This document shows, piece by piece, positions 9,361-21,779 of a stretch of 64,000 bases of DNA. Position 1 is the stretch's first letter; each line of letters starts with the position of its first letter. A program made the position numbers and the translations under genes. Below the pieces are notes generated by a model, which saw nothing but the letters and a program-made list of their open reading frames with translations, ran no database searches and had not been told where the DNA came from. The stretch is from Catonia carolina (taxonomy: Eukaryota > Arthropoda > Insecta > Hemiptera > Achilidae): NCBI GenBank assembly GCA_035578175.1, contig JAQMRL010000011.1, forward strand, positions 62,001 through 126,000, given 5' to 3'.

Positions 9361-10124
9361 AATGTTCAAATTATTCCGTCATATAATTACTTTTTATCTG
9401 GTTTTTTGTTAATTATAATGATTAAAATTTTTAATGATCAACTATCAAGTTGACTTATGAATATGGACACTGTTTACTATTAAGAATTCGTTTCTAATCA
9501 GTTGGTCCTAGCATATTGTTTGGCTGTCTTTGTCAAGGTTTCACATAGTTTTTCTTGGCCTCTCCAAGTGAATGCCTTGTCTATCTCCTTTTTGTCTTCT
9601 GTGCAATAGTATAACCTTCCAGTTCCTTATCCCAAGCATTTTGACTAGTCAAAAATAATGTACATATTTTTACGTAACAATAAGGTTTATTTATTTCATT
9701 ATTTGTAATATTGATTCCTAGATTGGGTGGTTGGTTGACGATGTAAATAAAGTACTAGAAACCAAAAGAATATCAACAAAAAGTGGCCACCATGGCTTTT
9801 ACAACACTAAACAATTTAAAAGAAAACGCAGAGAAAAATATCAGGGTTTGGAAGACTGACTGAAAGTTGTTTAGCCGAAAAATAATCTTGGAAATGGCCT
9901 GTTAAAGGATAAACTTCAACGTGTACAAAACAGCTGGATACGAGAATTATTAGTGTAATGTTATGTTAGTTTACTTTGTTGAAGATCAAAGATTACCATT
10001 ACTTGAGGAACAAGAATAAAAATACAAACTATGACTAAGCCGGACTGCATTTCAAATGTTGTAGAAATTTTACTGGCCATCGTACTTTTGTATAATTTAT
10101 AAAATCATTTTGATTCAGTCACTA
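9361..10124. other. AT-rich sequence with no recognised feature
   Basis: About 760 bp. The end of a 106-codon plus-strand open frame that runs through the SINE extends to 9453 and is judged incidental. I see no domain, RNA or shared repeat. Confidence 0.5.
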
Positions 10125-10233
10125 AAACATGGAAATATAAACCTAGAGAGAAGCGAGGCTTGGGAAGACCTAAAAAGAGATGAATACTGGAACAGGCCAT
10201 TGAGCCTAATCCTTAACAGATGATGATGATGAA
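10125..10233 (+). pseudogene. LINE 3' end fragment with GAT-repeat tail
   Basis: The plus frame reads W-K-Y-K-P-R-E-K-R-G-L-G-R-P-K-K-R then a stop, followed by ILEQAIEPNP. This resembles the C-terminal 'GKRSRGRPKKRW' end of insect LINE endonuclease/RT proteins. The fragment ends in GATGATGATGAT (10219-10232), as in elements with a short simple-repeat tail rather than poly(A). Family assignment is by recall of the motif only. Confidence 0.6.
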
Positions 10234-10379
10234 TTCATTTGAACACCGAAAAGACAATGGGTGAATGGTACTCCATTTGAATATTGAACAAATTATGTCA
10301 CTTTACAATTACATAATTTTGTCAACTAAGTAAATATTTTAATTGCATTGTCTACTAATTGATCATATTATAGTAATTG

Positions 10380-11434
10380 CAGTCGAACCTCCCTGATTCG
10401 AATCTGATGGAACCGGCTGATTTCGATTTACAGAGGTAAAATATTGAAACAAAAAATGTACTTAAAAATTGCGTTTTAATAAAATTCATGTAATTTCATA
10501 TCAGCATGCAGGGCCCTTTGCAAAGCACATATTTTCCCCTCTGTAAATGATACCTTTACTTCATTCACCACAGGGTTTACTTAATACTGTGATTAAGAAT
10601 TAAGGGCATGTTTTGGTATTACAAGCTCTATTAGTACTCAAAAGCAAAAGAATATTCTACTTATAAGAACGATATGACAAATTATTGAAAAAACGACATA
10701 AAAAACAGAGTAAAATAAAATCGGGATACGCGTAAACAGTACAACTATACCTACAAACAAAAAGTTAGGTCAGCCTACAGAAAATGAAAAATAAATTGGG
10801 TACCGAAAATTTTAGAAATTTTAACGAGTAAAATATTGCTTAATCCGAATGAATACAGCTACGGTATTTTTTACCCTGTTTGTACGAAAATCATACACCA
10901 AAGAAGGAAAGACTGCATTACTAATTTAGCCTAACTAATTTTTTTTTTTTTGCTTTCGTCTGGTTTCCTCTGACTTAAAAATTAACTGAATTTTCAATAT
11001 TTCCTGATGCGTATTGAAGCTTTGAACTACGCTTGTTATGCCCTTATTTGGTCGTAAGGTTTTGTGACAATAATGTTTTGTAAGAAGTGTAATTGTTTGT
11101 GTTTCTGCCTGGTTTCTTCTAACTCAAAAGTTAACTGCATTTTCAGTTTTTTCTAAAGCTTTTTGTAGTTTTGTACTACGCTTACTGTGTCCTTATTGTC
11201 ATGATTTAACGCATGCTTCATTAAAAATCGTGTACAATGTGTAAATTGGAAATTTTGTAATTATTTTATTAATAATGTATAAAAAAATGTATTGTGACAA
11301 TATATATGACCACGAAACTCTCGAAAATTTTCGAATAGGGACGTAATTTAATTCATATTAAGGACGATTTTTGAAGGGGATAGCATACAATTATATTCGA
11401 TTTAGGGAGGATTTCGAATGAGGAGGTTTGACTG
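10380..11434. mobile_element. Non-autonomous pogo/Tigger-like DNA element (about 1055 bp)
   Basis: The left end CAGTCGAACCTCCCTGATTC is matched by the inverted right end (reading inward CAGTCAAACCTCCTCATTCG). These are imperfect terminal inverted repeats of about 24 bp of the CAGT-starting pogo/Tigger type (Tc1-mariner superfamily). The right flank is TA, the expected target dinucleotide; the left flank reads TG and may have mutated. The inside is AT-rich and has no transposase frame. It contains a local duplication and the second copy of the repeat seen at 7745-7840. Confidence 0.65.
10951..11220. repeat. Two diverged tandem copies, period about 150 bp, inside the pogo-like element
   Basis: The blocks starting near 10951 and 11101 share CTGGTTTC, 'AAAATTAACTG-ATTTTCA' and 'ACTACGCTT-TGCCCTTATT' with many differences. 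This is an old duplication within the element. Confidence 0.55.
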
Positions 11435-11785
11435 TATTTGTAACAATTAGGATATTTTAAATAATTAACTCTAACAAATAAAAAATATACGTTCTTTAAT
11501 TATTCTGGTTTTACATTGATTTAAAATAAGTACCTATTTAAAACAAATGTCAAAATAATAAACAACAAATAATAAATTATTTTGATGACTGGATTGGATT
11601 CCGTCCGAGAACGAATTGTTTTCATACGATGGTCTTGTGTGGAGAAGTACTAGGGTGAGATGTGAATATCTAACTACAATCATTACAACACGTAGAAGTG
11701 GCAAATGCTACAGTACACGTGCCGGTACGACATGGCAACATCGTTTACACTGTTGCAGGCTATAAGTCATAATAGCGGGAACGAT
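11435..11785. other. Sequence with no recognised feature
   Basis: AT-rich to about 11590, then balanced composition. No open frame or repeat that I can assign. Confidence 0.5.
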
Positions 11786-12034
11786 GCCGGACGCGAAATT
11801 GTCGGTAATTTGTACGAACGCGAAATTGTCGGTAATTCGAAAGGAGTCTGAATTGATAGCACAGTGAATAAAATTCAAAAATGCTCAATTTTCAATATCA
11901 GGACAAACCAATACCAAAACTCAGGGTGTAAGTGTAACAAATACCCTATATACTCTCATCAAAGTTGAATATACTCTTCAAATAAGCGATGTGCGAAATG
12001 CACGCTTTTTGAAAAGACGCGGAATTGTTAGCGG
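11786..12034. repeat. Right subterminal cluster of GGACGCGAAATTG-like motifs
   Basis: Direct copies at 11788-11805 (CCGGACGCGAAATTGTCGG), 11815-11835 (GAACGCGAAATTGTCGG) and 12015-12030 (AGACGCGGAATTGTTAGCGG). The last copy stands next to the TA microsatellite where module B resumes. Together with the inverted copies at 5036 and 5420 they suggest related ends for the 7-kb block. Confidence 0.5.
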
Positions 12035-12079
<45 letters not shown>

Positions 12080-12169
12080 TACGAATGAATCTTCCCTCCT
12101 TTACTACCATCACCTCGTTTTACGAATGAACCGCCTCCTGTACCGTCGCCGTCTTGTGTTGCGGGTGCG
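12035..12169. repeat. Right half of the interrupted module B
   Basis: Starts in the TA tract and continues with CCTTTGTTACGAATGAATC to the GTGCGCGCT junction with the next S350 array. It completes the B module broken at 5020. Confidence 0.85.
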
Positions 12170-14664
12170 CGCTCGGGCCTTGCACTGATCATGCCATACG
12201 AGAAAAAAAAAATTTTTTTTCTTTCCCTTTAGTCCGATCGCGCCGGGACCGCGCCAGTTAGATGCGCCGTTGTAAAATCGCAAAAATGCAACTTAGCCAG
12301 GCCTTCTAGCTCCTTCCGTTCGGCCGCTACAAGCCAAAAACCGTTTTTTTTTTCCGTATGAGATGATTGCTCCCGTATGAAATGTTCGGTAGCAGGCGGC
12401 CTCGCCTAGTAGGGCCTTCTTCGCCGGCCGGGCCCTGCTCATGCCATACGAGCTTTTCGTATGAGATGATCGCTCCCGTATGGAATGTTCGGTAGCAGGC
12501 GGACTCGCCTCGGGCCGAGCGCTCGGGCCTTGCACTGATCATGCCATACGAGAAAAAAAAAAAATTTTTTTTCTTTCCCTTTAGTCCGATCGCGCCGGGA
12601 CCGCGCCAGTTAGATGCGCCGTTGTAAAATCGCAAAAATGCAACTTAGCCAGGCCTTCTAGCTCGTTCCGTTCGGCCGCTAGAAGCCAAAAACCATTTTT
12701 TTTTCCGTATGAGATGATTGCTCCCGTATGAAATGTTCGGTAGCAGGCGGCCTCGCCTAGTAGGGCCTTCTTCGCCGGCCGGGCCCTGCTCATGCCATAC
12801 GAGCTTTTCGTATGAGATGATCGCTTCCGTATGGAATGTTCGGTAGCAGGCGGACTCGATTCGGGCCGAGCGCTCGGGCCTTGCACTGATCATGCCATAC
12901 GAGAAAAAAAAAAATTTTTTTTCTTTCCCTTTAGTCCGATCGCGCCGGGACCGCGCCAGTTAGATGCGCCGTTGTAAAATCGCAAAAATGCAACTTAGCC
13001 AGGCCTTCTAGCTCCTTCCGTTCGGCCGCTACAAGCCAAAAACCGTTTTTTTTCCGTATGAGATGATTGCTCCCGTATGAAATGTTCGGTAGCAGGCGGC
13101 CTCGCCTAGTAGGGCCTTCTTCGCCGGCCGGGCCCTGCTCATGCCATACGAGCTTTTCGTATGAGATGATCGCTCCCGTATGGAATGTTCGGTAGCAGGC
13201 GGACTCGCCTCGGGCCGAGCGCTCGGGCCTTGCACTGATCATGCCATACGAGAAAAAAAAAAATTTTTTTTCTTTCCCTTTAGTCCGATCGCGCCGGGAC
13301 CGCGCCAGTTAGATGCGCCGTTGTAAAATCGCAAAAATGCAACTTAGCCAGGCCTTCTAGCTCCTTCCGTTCGGCCGCTACAAGCCAAAAACCGTTTTTT
13401 TTCCCGTATGAGATGATTGCTCCCGTATGAAATGTTCGGTAGCAGGCGGCCTCTCCTAGTATGGCCTTCTTCGCCGGCCGGGCCCTGCTCATGCCATACG
13501 AGCTTTTCGTATGAGATGATCGCTCCCGTATGGAATGTTCGGTAGCAGGCGGACTCACCTCGGGCCGAGCGCTCGGGCCTTGCACTGATCATGCCATACG
13601 AGAAAAAAAAAAAATTTTTTTTCTTTCCCTTTAGTCCGATCGCGCCGGGACCGCGCCAGTTAGATGCGCCGTTGTAAAATCGCAAAAATGCAACTTAGCC
13701 AGGCCTTCTAGCTCCTTCCGTTCGGCCGCTACAAGCCAAAAACCGTTTTTTTTCCGTATGAGATGATTGCTCCCGTATGAAATGTTCGGTAGCAGGCGGC
13801 CTCGCCTAGTAGGGCCTTCTTCGCCGGCCGGGCCCTGCTCATGACATACGAGCTTTTCGTATGAGATGATCGCTCCCGTATGGAATGTTCGGTAGCAGGC
13901 GGACTCGCCTCGGGCCGAGCGCTCGGGCCTTGCACTGATCATGCCATACGAGAAAAAAAAAAAATTTTTTTTCTTTCCCTTTAGTCCGATCGCGCCGGGA
14001 CCGCGCCAGTTAGATGCGCCGTTGTAAAATCGCAAAAATGCAACTTAGCCAGGCCTTCTAGCTCCTTCCGTTCGGCCGCTACAAGCCAAAAACCGTTTTT
14101 TTTCCCGTATGAGATGATTGCTCCCGTATGAAATGTTCGGTAGCAGGCGGCCTCGCCTAGTAGGGCCTTCTTCGCCGGCCGGGCCCTGCTCATGCTATAC
14201 GAGCTTTTCGTATGAGATGATCGCTCCCGTATGGAATGTTCGGTAGCAGGCGGACTCGCCTCGGGCCGAGCGCTCGGGCCTTGCACTGATCATGCCATAC
14301 GAGAAAAAAAAAAATTTTTTTTCTTTCCCTTTAGTCCGATCGCGCCGGGACCGCGCCAGTTAGATGCGCCGTTGTAAAATCGCAAAAATGCAACTTAGCC
14401 AGGCCTTCTAGCTCCTTCCGTTCGGCCGCTACAAGCCAAAAACCGTTTTTTTTCCCGTATGAGATGATTGCTCCCGTATGAAATGTTCGGTAGCAGGCGG
14501 CCTCGCCTAGTAGGGCCTTCTTCGCCGGCCGGGCCCTGCTCATGCCGTACGAGCTTTTCGTATGAGATGATCGCTCCCGTATGGAATGTTCGGTAGCAGG
14601 CGGACTCGCCTCGGGCCGAGCGCTCGGGCCTTGCACTGATCATGCCATACGAGAAAAAAAAAAA
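12170..14664. repeat. S350 satellite array A2 (about 7 monomers)
   Basis: Seven full-length monomers of about 350 bp, same orientation as A1, with none of the 248-bp short forms. The A-run at 14654-14664 joins module B at TACTTGCC, the same junction as in the other arrays. Private changes include ACTCGATTCGG near 12854 and GTATGGCC near 13460. Confidence 0.95.
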
Positions 14665-14964
14665 TACTTGCCACTCCAATGCATATTTATAGTCGGCGAG
14701 GGATGGTTGACAGCCTACGACGGCTCGGTCGGAGGACTGGAAATGTTCGGTTCACTCTGAATAGCAGATACCACTTTTTGTACCCCGTTGGAGCAGAATT
14801 GGAAAAGCGGAAGCGACAACAATACTTTCGCATGTTCGCATAGTAACGGACAGCCTACGGCTCGGTCGGAGGACTGGAAATGTTCGGTTCGCTCTGAATA
14901 GCAGATACCACTTTTTGTACCCCGTTGGAGCAGAATTGGAATTTTATGAATGAATCGCCTTCTT

Positions 14965-15002
<38 letters not shown>

Positions 15003-15180
15003 TACGAATGAATCTTCCCTCCTTTACTACCATCACCTCGTTTTATGAATGAATCGCCTTCTTTACTACATATATATATATATATATATACAATTTAATG
15101 AATGAATCTCCCCTCCTTTACAACTATCACCTCGTTTTACGAATGAACCGCCTCCTGTACCGTCGCCGTCTTGTGTTGCG
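14665..15180. repeat. Spacer module B after array A2
   Basis: Complete B module with TA tracts near 14968-14994 and 15069-15090. Structure as in the copy at 2577. Confidence 0.9.
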
Positions 15181-15990
15181 GGTGCGCGCTTGTCTTACGG
15201 GTCGCTTTATTTAACCTTCGCTTGCCGACCGTGAACACGTACGGGAGCGGAAAGTATTGTTTTCGTGTCGACTTTTCGAAATCTCTCTTTTAGCTATTCT
15301 AGAAGAGTGGCCGGCACAAAAACTAGCCTATGTTGTTGAGAATTGAAAAAGAAAAGGAATGGTGGCGTTTCCAGCTCGATCCGACCAACCGTTACCGAGA
15401 TATAGGCGAAGAACTGTTTCGCTAAAAGGAACGCTTGGAACATTGAGCATTTAAGCGATTTGACGAATATCTTGTGAACCAAGCGTCGTACAAAAAAACA
15501 ACCGAAACAAAAGTTGTAGCTCTTTTGATTCTCTACAACTCGCTAATGTGACTTTTACTCCACGAGCCCTATTTAAGCCGAAATCTCGAAAAATATAGCT
15601 AAAATCGCTGTTTAAGCTATTTCCGGGCTAGCTAGCTCGGTTTTGACCGGCCCGTCGTGGAGACAACGGCCGATTAATGTGAAAATTCATCGGAATCGCG
15701 AAAAGACGCTCCGTAACCGAGATATCGGCGAAAAACTGTCACGCACTAAGGAACGCTCGGTACATAAAATCGATTACGCCAAACTGTAGGTCTTTCGATT
15801 GCCTACAAGTTTTGTTTCGTACACTTCTGTCTCGGAAGCATACCGAGGCCGAAATTTGAAAAAAACTTTTTCGACGGAACTATTTTAGAAGAGTGGCCGG
15901 CACAAAAACAGGCCTATGTTGTAGAGAATTAAAAACTAAAAAGAATGGTTGCGTTTCCAGCTCAATCGGACGGTTGGTTATCGAGAAAAA

Positions 15991-16028
<38 letters not shown>

Positions 16029-16174
16029 TTGACTTGGTGGACTTGGAAAAAACAGTGACCTTGAAAAAAACAAAATCGCCGATAACTTGTAAACTAACCG
16101 TCGTACAAAAAATATAACAACGGGGTAAAAAGTAAACTAAGCGTCGTGCGGGGGTGTGTGCGTGCGTGTCTGAG
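15181..16174. repeat. Spacer module C, copy 2
   Basis: Matches C copy 1 with scattered substitutions, a 4-bp deletion near 15680 (TTAATGTGAAAATT instead of TTAATGTATGTGAAAATT), and the shortest CA tract of the six copies (about 15993-16023). Confidence 0.9.
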
Positions 16175-16622
16175 TTAGATTAGGTTAGGTTGGGTTCAGG
16201 GGGCCTAAAAACGTATAGTTGTGGTGAAAACTCGTTCTCGAAAAGTCGACGCGACAACAATACTTTCCACTCACGACCACGGAAAAGGCCGGCTACTACC
16301 CCCCCTTGATTTTTTTGGGTTCAGGAGGTCTACAAACGTATAGATCCGGTGAAAATTAGGTTTCGAAAAGTCGACGCGACAACAATACTTTCCACTCACG
16401 ACCACGGAAAAGACTTTTTTTGGGTTCAGGAGGCCTACAAACGTATAGATCCGGTGAAAATTAGGTTTCGAAAAGTCGACGCGACAACAATACTTTCCAC
16501 TCACGACCACGGAAAAGGCTTTTTTGGGTTCAGGAAGCCTACAAACGTTCAAATCCGGTGAAAACTGGATTTAGAAAAGTCGGCACGACAACAATACTTT
16601 CCACTCCTAGTGTGTGTGTGTG
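16175..16622. repeat. Spacer module D, copy 2 (4 tandem units)
   Basis: Units begin near 16194, 16319, 16427 and 16528. The unit set is the same as in copy 1. TTAGG-like pentamers border the left edge. Confidence 0.9.
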
Positions 16623-17040
16623 TTAGGTTAGGTCAGGTCAGGGTAGGTTAAAAGCACTTTGAGCTTTGTAAAAGACAAAACAATGACATTCGATATTTTG
16701 TCGGCACCGCTAGGTATCTGTCAAGTCGACACGACAACAATACTTGCCACTCCAATGCATATTTATAGTCGGCGAGGGATGGTTGACAGCCTACGACGGC
16801 TCGGTCGGAGGACTGGAAATGTTCGGTTCACTCTGAATAGCAGATACCACTTTTTGTACCCCGTTGGAGCAGAATTGGAAAAGCGGAAGCGACAACAATA
16901 CTTTCGCATGTTCGCATAGTAACGGACAGCCTACAGCTCGGTCGGAGGACTGGAAATGTTCGGTTCACTCTGAATAGCAGATACCACTTTTTGTACCCCG
17001 TTGGAGCAGAATTGGAATTTTATGAATGAATCGCCTTATT

Positions 17041-17086
<46 letters not shown>

Positions 17087-17264
17087 TACGAATGAATCTT
17101 CCTTCCTTTACTACCATCACCTCGTTTTATGAATGAATCGCCTTCTTTACTACATATATATATATATATATATACAATTTAATGAATGAATCTCCCCTCC
17201 TTTACAACTATCACCTCGTTTTACGAATGAACCGCCTCCTGTACCGTCGCCGTCTTGTGTTGCG
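16623..17264. repeat. Modules E and B joining two C-D blocks directly, with no S350 array
   Basis: E starts with TTAGG-like pentamers at 16623. B follows with TA tracts at about 17044-17079 and 17155-17174, then runs straight into the next C module. Everywhere else after E in this window, B leads into an S350 array (or is interrupted by the 7-kb insertion), so here the array is absent. Confidence 0.9.
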
Positions 17265-18078
17265 GGTGCGCGCTTGTGTTACGGGTCGCTTTATTTAACC
17301 TTCGCTTGCCGACCGTGAACACGTACGGGAGCGGAAAGTATTGTTTTCGTGTCGACTTTTCGAAATCTCTTTTTTAGCTATTCTAGAAGAGTGGCCGGCA
17401 CAAAAACTAGCCTATGTTGTTGAGAATTGAAAAAGAAAAGGAATGGTGGCGTTTCCAGCTCGATCGGACCAACCGTTACCGAGATATAGGCGAAGAACTG
17501 TTTCGCTAAAAGGAACGCTTGGAACATTGAGCATTTAAGCGATTTGACGAATATCTTGTGAACCAAGCGTCGTACAAAAAAACGACCGAAACAAAAGTTG
17601 TAGCTCTTTTGATTCTCTACAACTCGCTTATGTGACTTTTACTCCACGAGCCCTATTTAAGCCTAAATCTCGAAAAATATAGCTAAAATCGCTGTATAAG
17701 CTATTTCCGTGCTAGCTAGCTCGGTTTTGACCGGCCCGTCGTGGAGACAACGGCCGAATAATGTATGTAAAAATTCATCGGAATCGCGATAAGACGCTCC
17801 GTAACCGAGATATCGGCGAAAAACTGTCACGCACTAAGGAACGCTCGGTACATAAAATCGATTACGCCAAACTGTAGGTCTTTCGATTGCCTACAAGTTT
17901 TGTTTTGTACACTTCTGTCTCGGAAGCATACCGAGGCCGAAATTTGAAAAAAACTTTTTCGACGGAACTATTTTAGAAGAGTGGCCGGCACAAAAACAGG
18001 CCTATGTTGTAGAGAATTAAAAACTAAAAAGAATGGTGGCGTTTCCAGCTCGATCGGACGGTTGGTTATCGAGAAAAA

Positions 18079-18128
<50 letters not shown>

Positions 18129-18274
18129 TTGACTTGGTGGACTTGGAAAAAACAGTGACCTTGAAAAAAACAAAATCGCCGATAACTTGTAAACTAACCG
18201 TCGTACAAAAAATATAACAACGGGGTAAAAAGTAAACTAAGCGTCGTGCGGGGGTGTGTGCGTGCGTGTCTGAG
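17265..18274. repeat. Spacer module C, copy 3
   Basis: As the other C modules, with private changes near 17663 (GCCTAAATCTC), 17695 (TGTATAAGC) and 17709 (CCGTGCTAG). CA tract about 18080-18123. Confidence 0.9.
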
Positions 18275-19451
18275 TTAGATTAGGTTAGGTTGGGTTCAGG
18301 GGGCCTAAAAACGTATAGTTGTGGTGAAAACTCGTTCTCGAAAAGTCGACGCGACAACAATACTTTCCACTCACGACCACGGAAAAGGCCGGCTACTACC
18401 CCCCCTTGATTTTTTTGGGTTCAGGAGGTCTACAAACGTATAGATCCGGTGAAAATTAGATTTCGAAAAGTCGACGCGACAACAATACTTTCCACTCACG
18501 ACCACGGGAAAGGCCGGTTACTACCCCCTTGATTTTTTTGGGTTCAGGAGGCCTACAAACGTACATATCCGTTGAAAATTAGATTCCGAAAAGTCGACGC
18601 GACAACAATACTTTCCACTCACGATCACGGAAAAGACCGGTTACTAACCCCCCTGTGAATTTTTTGGGTTCAGGAGGCCTACAAACGTATAGATCCGGGG
18701 AAAATTAGGTTTCGAAAAGTCGACGCGACAACAATACTTACCACCCACGACCACGGAAAAGACTTTTTTTTGGTTCAGGAGGCCTACAAACGTATAGATC
18801 CGGTGAAAATTAGATTCCGAAAAGTCGACGCGACAACAATACTTTCCACTCACGACCACGGAAAAGGCCGGCTACTACCCCCCCTTGATTTTTTTGGGTT
18901 CAGGAGGTCTACAAACGTATAGATCCGGTGAAAATTAGATTTCGAAAAGTCGACGCGACAACAATACTTTCCACTCACGACCACGGGAAAGGCCGGTTAC
19001 TACCCCCTTGATTTTTTTGGGTTCAGGAGGCCTACAAACGTACATATCCGTTGAAAATTAGATTCCGAAAAGTCGACGCGACAACAATACTTTCCACTCA
19101 CGATCACGGAAAAGACCGGTTACTAACCCCCCAGTGAATTTTTTGGGTTCAGGAGGCCTACAAACGTATAGATCCGGTGAAAATTAGGTTCCGAAAAGTC
19201 GACGCGACAACAATACTTTCCACTCACGACCACGGAAAAGACTTTTTTTGCGTTCAGGAGGCCTACAAACGTATAGATCCGGTGAAAATTAGGTTTCGAA
19301 AAGTCGACGCGACAACAATACTTTCCACTCACGACCAAGGAAAAGGCTTTTTTGGGTTCAGGAAGCCTACAAACGTTCAAATCCGGTGTAAAACTGGATT
19401 TAGAAAAGTCGGCACGACAACAATACTTTCCACTCCTAGTGTGTGTGTGTG
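18275..19451. repeat. Spacer module D, copy 3, expanded to 10 units
   Basis: Unit starts near 18294, 18419, 18541, 18667, 18774, 18898, 19020, 19146, 19254 and 19359. The four units from 18419 are repeated from 18898 with nearly the same order of variants, so a tandem duplication of about 479 bp turned the 6-unit form into 10 units. Confidence 0.9.
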
Positions 19452-19980
19452 TTAGGTTAGGTCAGGTCAGGGTAGGTTAAAAGCACTTTGAGCTTTGTAA
19501 AAGACAAAACAATGACATTCGATATTTTGTCGGCACCGCTAGGTATCTGTCAAGTCGACACGACAACAATACTTGCCACTCCAATGCATATTTATAGTCG
19601 GCGAGGGATGGTTGACAGCCTACGACGGCTCGGTCGGAGGACTGGAAATGTTCGGTTCACTCTGAATAGCAGATACCACTTTTTGTACCCCGTTGGAGCA
19701 GAATTGGAAAAGCGGAAGCGACAACAATACTTTCGCATGTTCGCATAGTAACGGACAGCCTACGGCTCGGTCGGAGGACTGGAAATGTTCGGTTCACTCT
19801 GAATAGCAGATACCACTTTTTGTACCCCGTTGGAGCAGAATTGGAATTTTATGAATGAATCGCCTTCTTTACTATATATATATACCTTTGTTACGAATGA
19901 ATCTTCCCTCCTTTACTACCATCACCTCGTTTTACGAATGAACCGCCTCCTGTACCGTCGCCGTCTTGTGTTGCCGGTGC
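19452..19980. repeat. Modules E and B leading into array A3
   Basis: E with TTAGG-like start, then B with only a short TA tract (about 19873-19884). The tail reads GTTGCCGGTGC, a variant (C for G) shared with the tails before arrays A4 and A6. Confidence 0.9.
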
Positions 19981-21779
19981 GCGCTCGGGCCTTGCACTGA
20001 TCATGCCATACGAGAAAAAAAAAAAATTTTTTTTCTTTCCCTTTAGTCCGATCGCGCCGGGACCGCGCCAGTTAGATTCGCCGTTGTAAAATCGCAAAAA
20101 TGCAACTTAGCCAGGCCTTCTAGCTCCTTCCGTTCGGCCGCTACAAGCCAAAAACCGTTTTTTTTTCCGTATGAGATGATTGCTCCCGTATGAAATGTTC
20201 GGTGGCAGGCGGCCTCGCCTAGTAGGGCCTTCTTCGCCGGCCGGGCCCTGCTCATGCCATACGAGCTTTTCGTATGAGATGATCGCTCCCGTATGGAATG
20301 TTCGGTAACAGGCGGACTCGCCTCGGGCCGAGCGCTCGGGCCTTGCACTGATCATGCCATACGAGAAAAAAAAAAAAATTTTTTTCTTTCCCTTTAGTCC
20401 GATCGCGCCGGGACCGCGCCAGTTAGATGCGCCGTTGTAAAATCGCAAAAATGCAAGTTAGCCAGGCCTTCTAGCTCCTTCCGTTCGGCCGCTACAAGCC
20501 AAAAACCGTTTTTTTTCCCGTATGAGATGATTGCTCCCGTATGAAATGTTCGGTAGCAGGCGGCCTCGCCTAGTAGGGCCTTCTTCGCAGGCCGGGCCCT
20601 GCTCATGCCATACGAGCTTTTCGTATGAGATGATCGCTCCCGTATGGAATGTTCGGTAGCAGGCGGACTCGCCTCGGGCCGAGCGCTCGGGCCTTGCACT
20701 GATCATGCCATACGAGAAAAAAAAAAATTTTTTTTCTTTCCTTTTAGTCCGATCGCGCCGGGACCGCGCCAGTTAGATGCGCCGTTGTAAAATCGCAAAA
20801 ATGCAACTTAGCCAGGCCTTCTAGCTCCTTCCGTTCGGCCGCTACAAGCCAAAAACCGTTTTTTTTTCCGTATGAGATGATTGCTCCCGTATGAAATGTT
20901 CGGTAGCAGGCGGCCTCGCCTAGTAGGGCCTTCTTCGCCGGCCGGGCCCTGCTCATGCCATACGAGCTTTTCGTATGAGATGATCGCTCCCGTATGGAAT
21001 GTTCGGTAGCAGGCGGACTCGCCTCGGGCCGAGCGCTCGGGCCTTGCACTGATCATGCCATACGAGAAAAAAAAAAATTTTTTTTCTTTCCTTTTAGTCC
21101 GATCGCGCCGGGACCGCGCCAGTTAGATGCGCCGTTGTAAAATCGCAAAAATGCAACTTAGCCAGGCCTTCTAGCTCCTTCCGTTCGGCCGCTACAAGCC
21201 AAAAACCGTTTTTTTTTCCGTATGAGATGATTGCTCCCGTATGAAATGTTCGGTAGCAGGCGGCCTCGCCTAGTAGGGCCTTCTTCGCCGGCCGGGCCCT
21301 GCTCATGCCATACGAGCTTTTCGTATGAGATGATCGCTCCCGTATGGAATGTTCGGTAGCAGGCGGACTCGCCTCGGGCCGAGCGCTCGGGCCTTGCACT
21401 GATCATGCCATACGAGAAAAAAAAAAAATTTTTTTTCTTTCCCTTTAGTCCGATCGCGCCGGGACCGCGCCAGTTAGATGCGCCGTTGTAAAATCGCAAA
21501 AATGCAACTTAGCCAGGCCTTCTAGCTCCTTCCGTTCGGCCGCTACAAGCCAAAAACCGTTTTTTTTTCCCGTATAAGATGATTGCTCCCGTATGAAATG
21601 TTCGGTAGCAGGCGGCCTCGCCTAGTAGGGCCTTCTTCGCCGGCCGGGCCCTGCTCATGCCATACGAGCTTTTCGTATGAGATGATCGCTCCCGTATGGA
21701 ATGTTCGGTAGCAGGCGGACTCGCCTCGGGCCGAGCGCTCGGGCCTTGCACTGATCATGCCATACGAGAAAAAAAAAAA
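19981..21779. repeat. S350 satellite array A3 (about 5 monomers)
   Basis: Full-length monomers. Diagnostic variants in order: GTTAGATTCGCC and GGTGGCAGG in monomer 1, TCGCAGGCCGGG in monomer 2, CCTTTTAGTCC in monomers 3 and 4. The same ordered set appears in A4 with one monomer fewer, showing that A3 and A4 descend from one block. Confidence 0.95.

Larger units (their letters stand above)
5021..12034. other. About 7.0-kb AT-rich insertion in a TA microsatellite, made of decayed mobile elements
   Basis: To the left the sequence is module B up to CTTCTTTACTATATA. To the right it is module B from TATATACCTTTGTTACG onward. Joining the two would restore an ordinary B module, so the block is an insertion or exchange at the TA tract (inference). 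It lacks S350, C, D and E sequence and is more AT-rich than its surroundings. Both ends carry copies of a GGACGCGAAATTG-like motif, left ones mostly inverted relative to right ones. Contents are listed separately. Confidence 0.8.
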
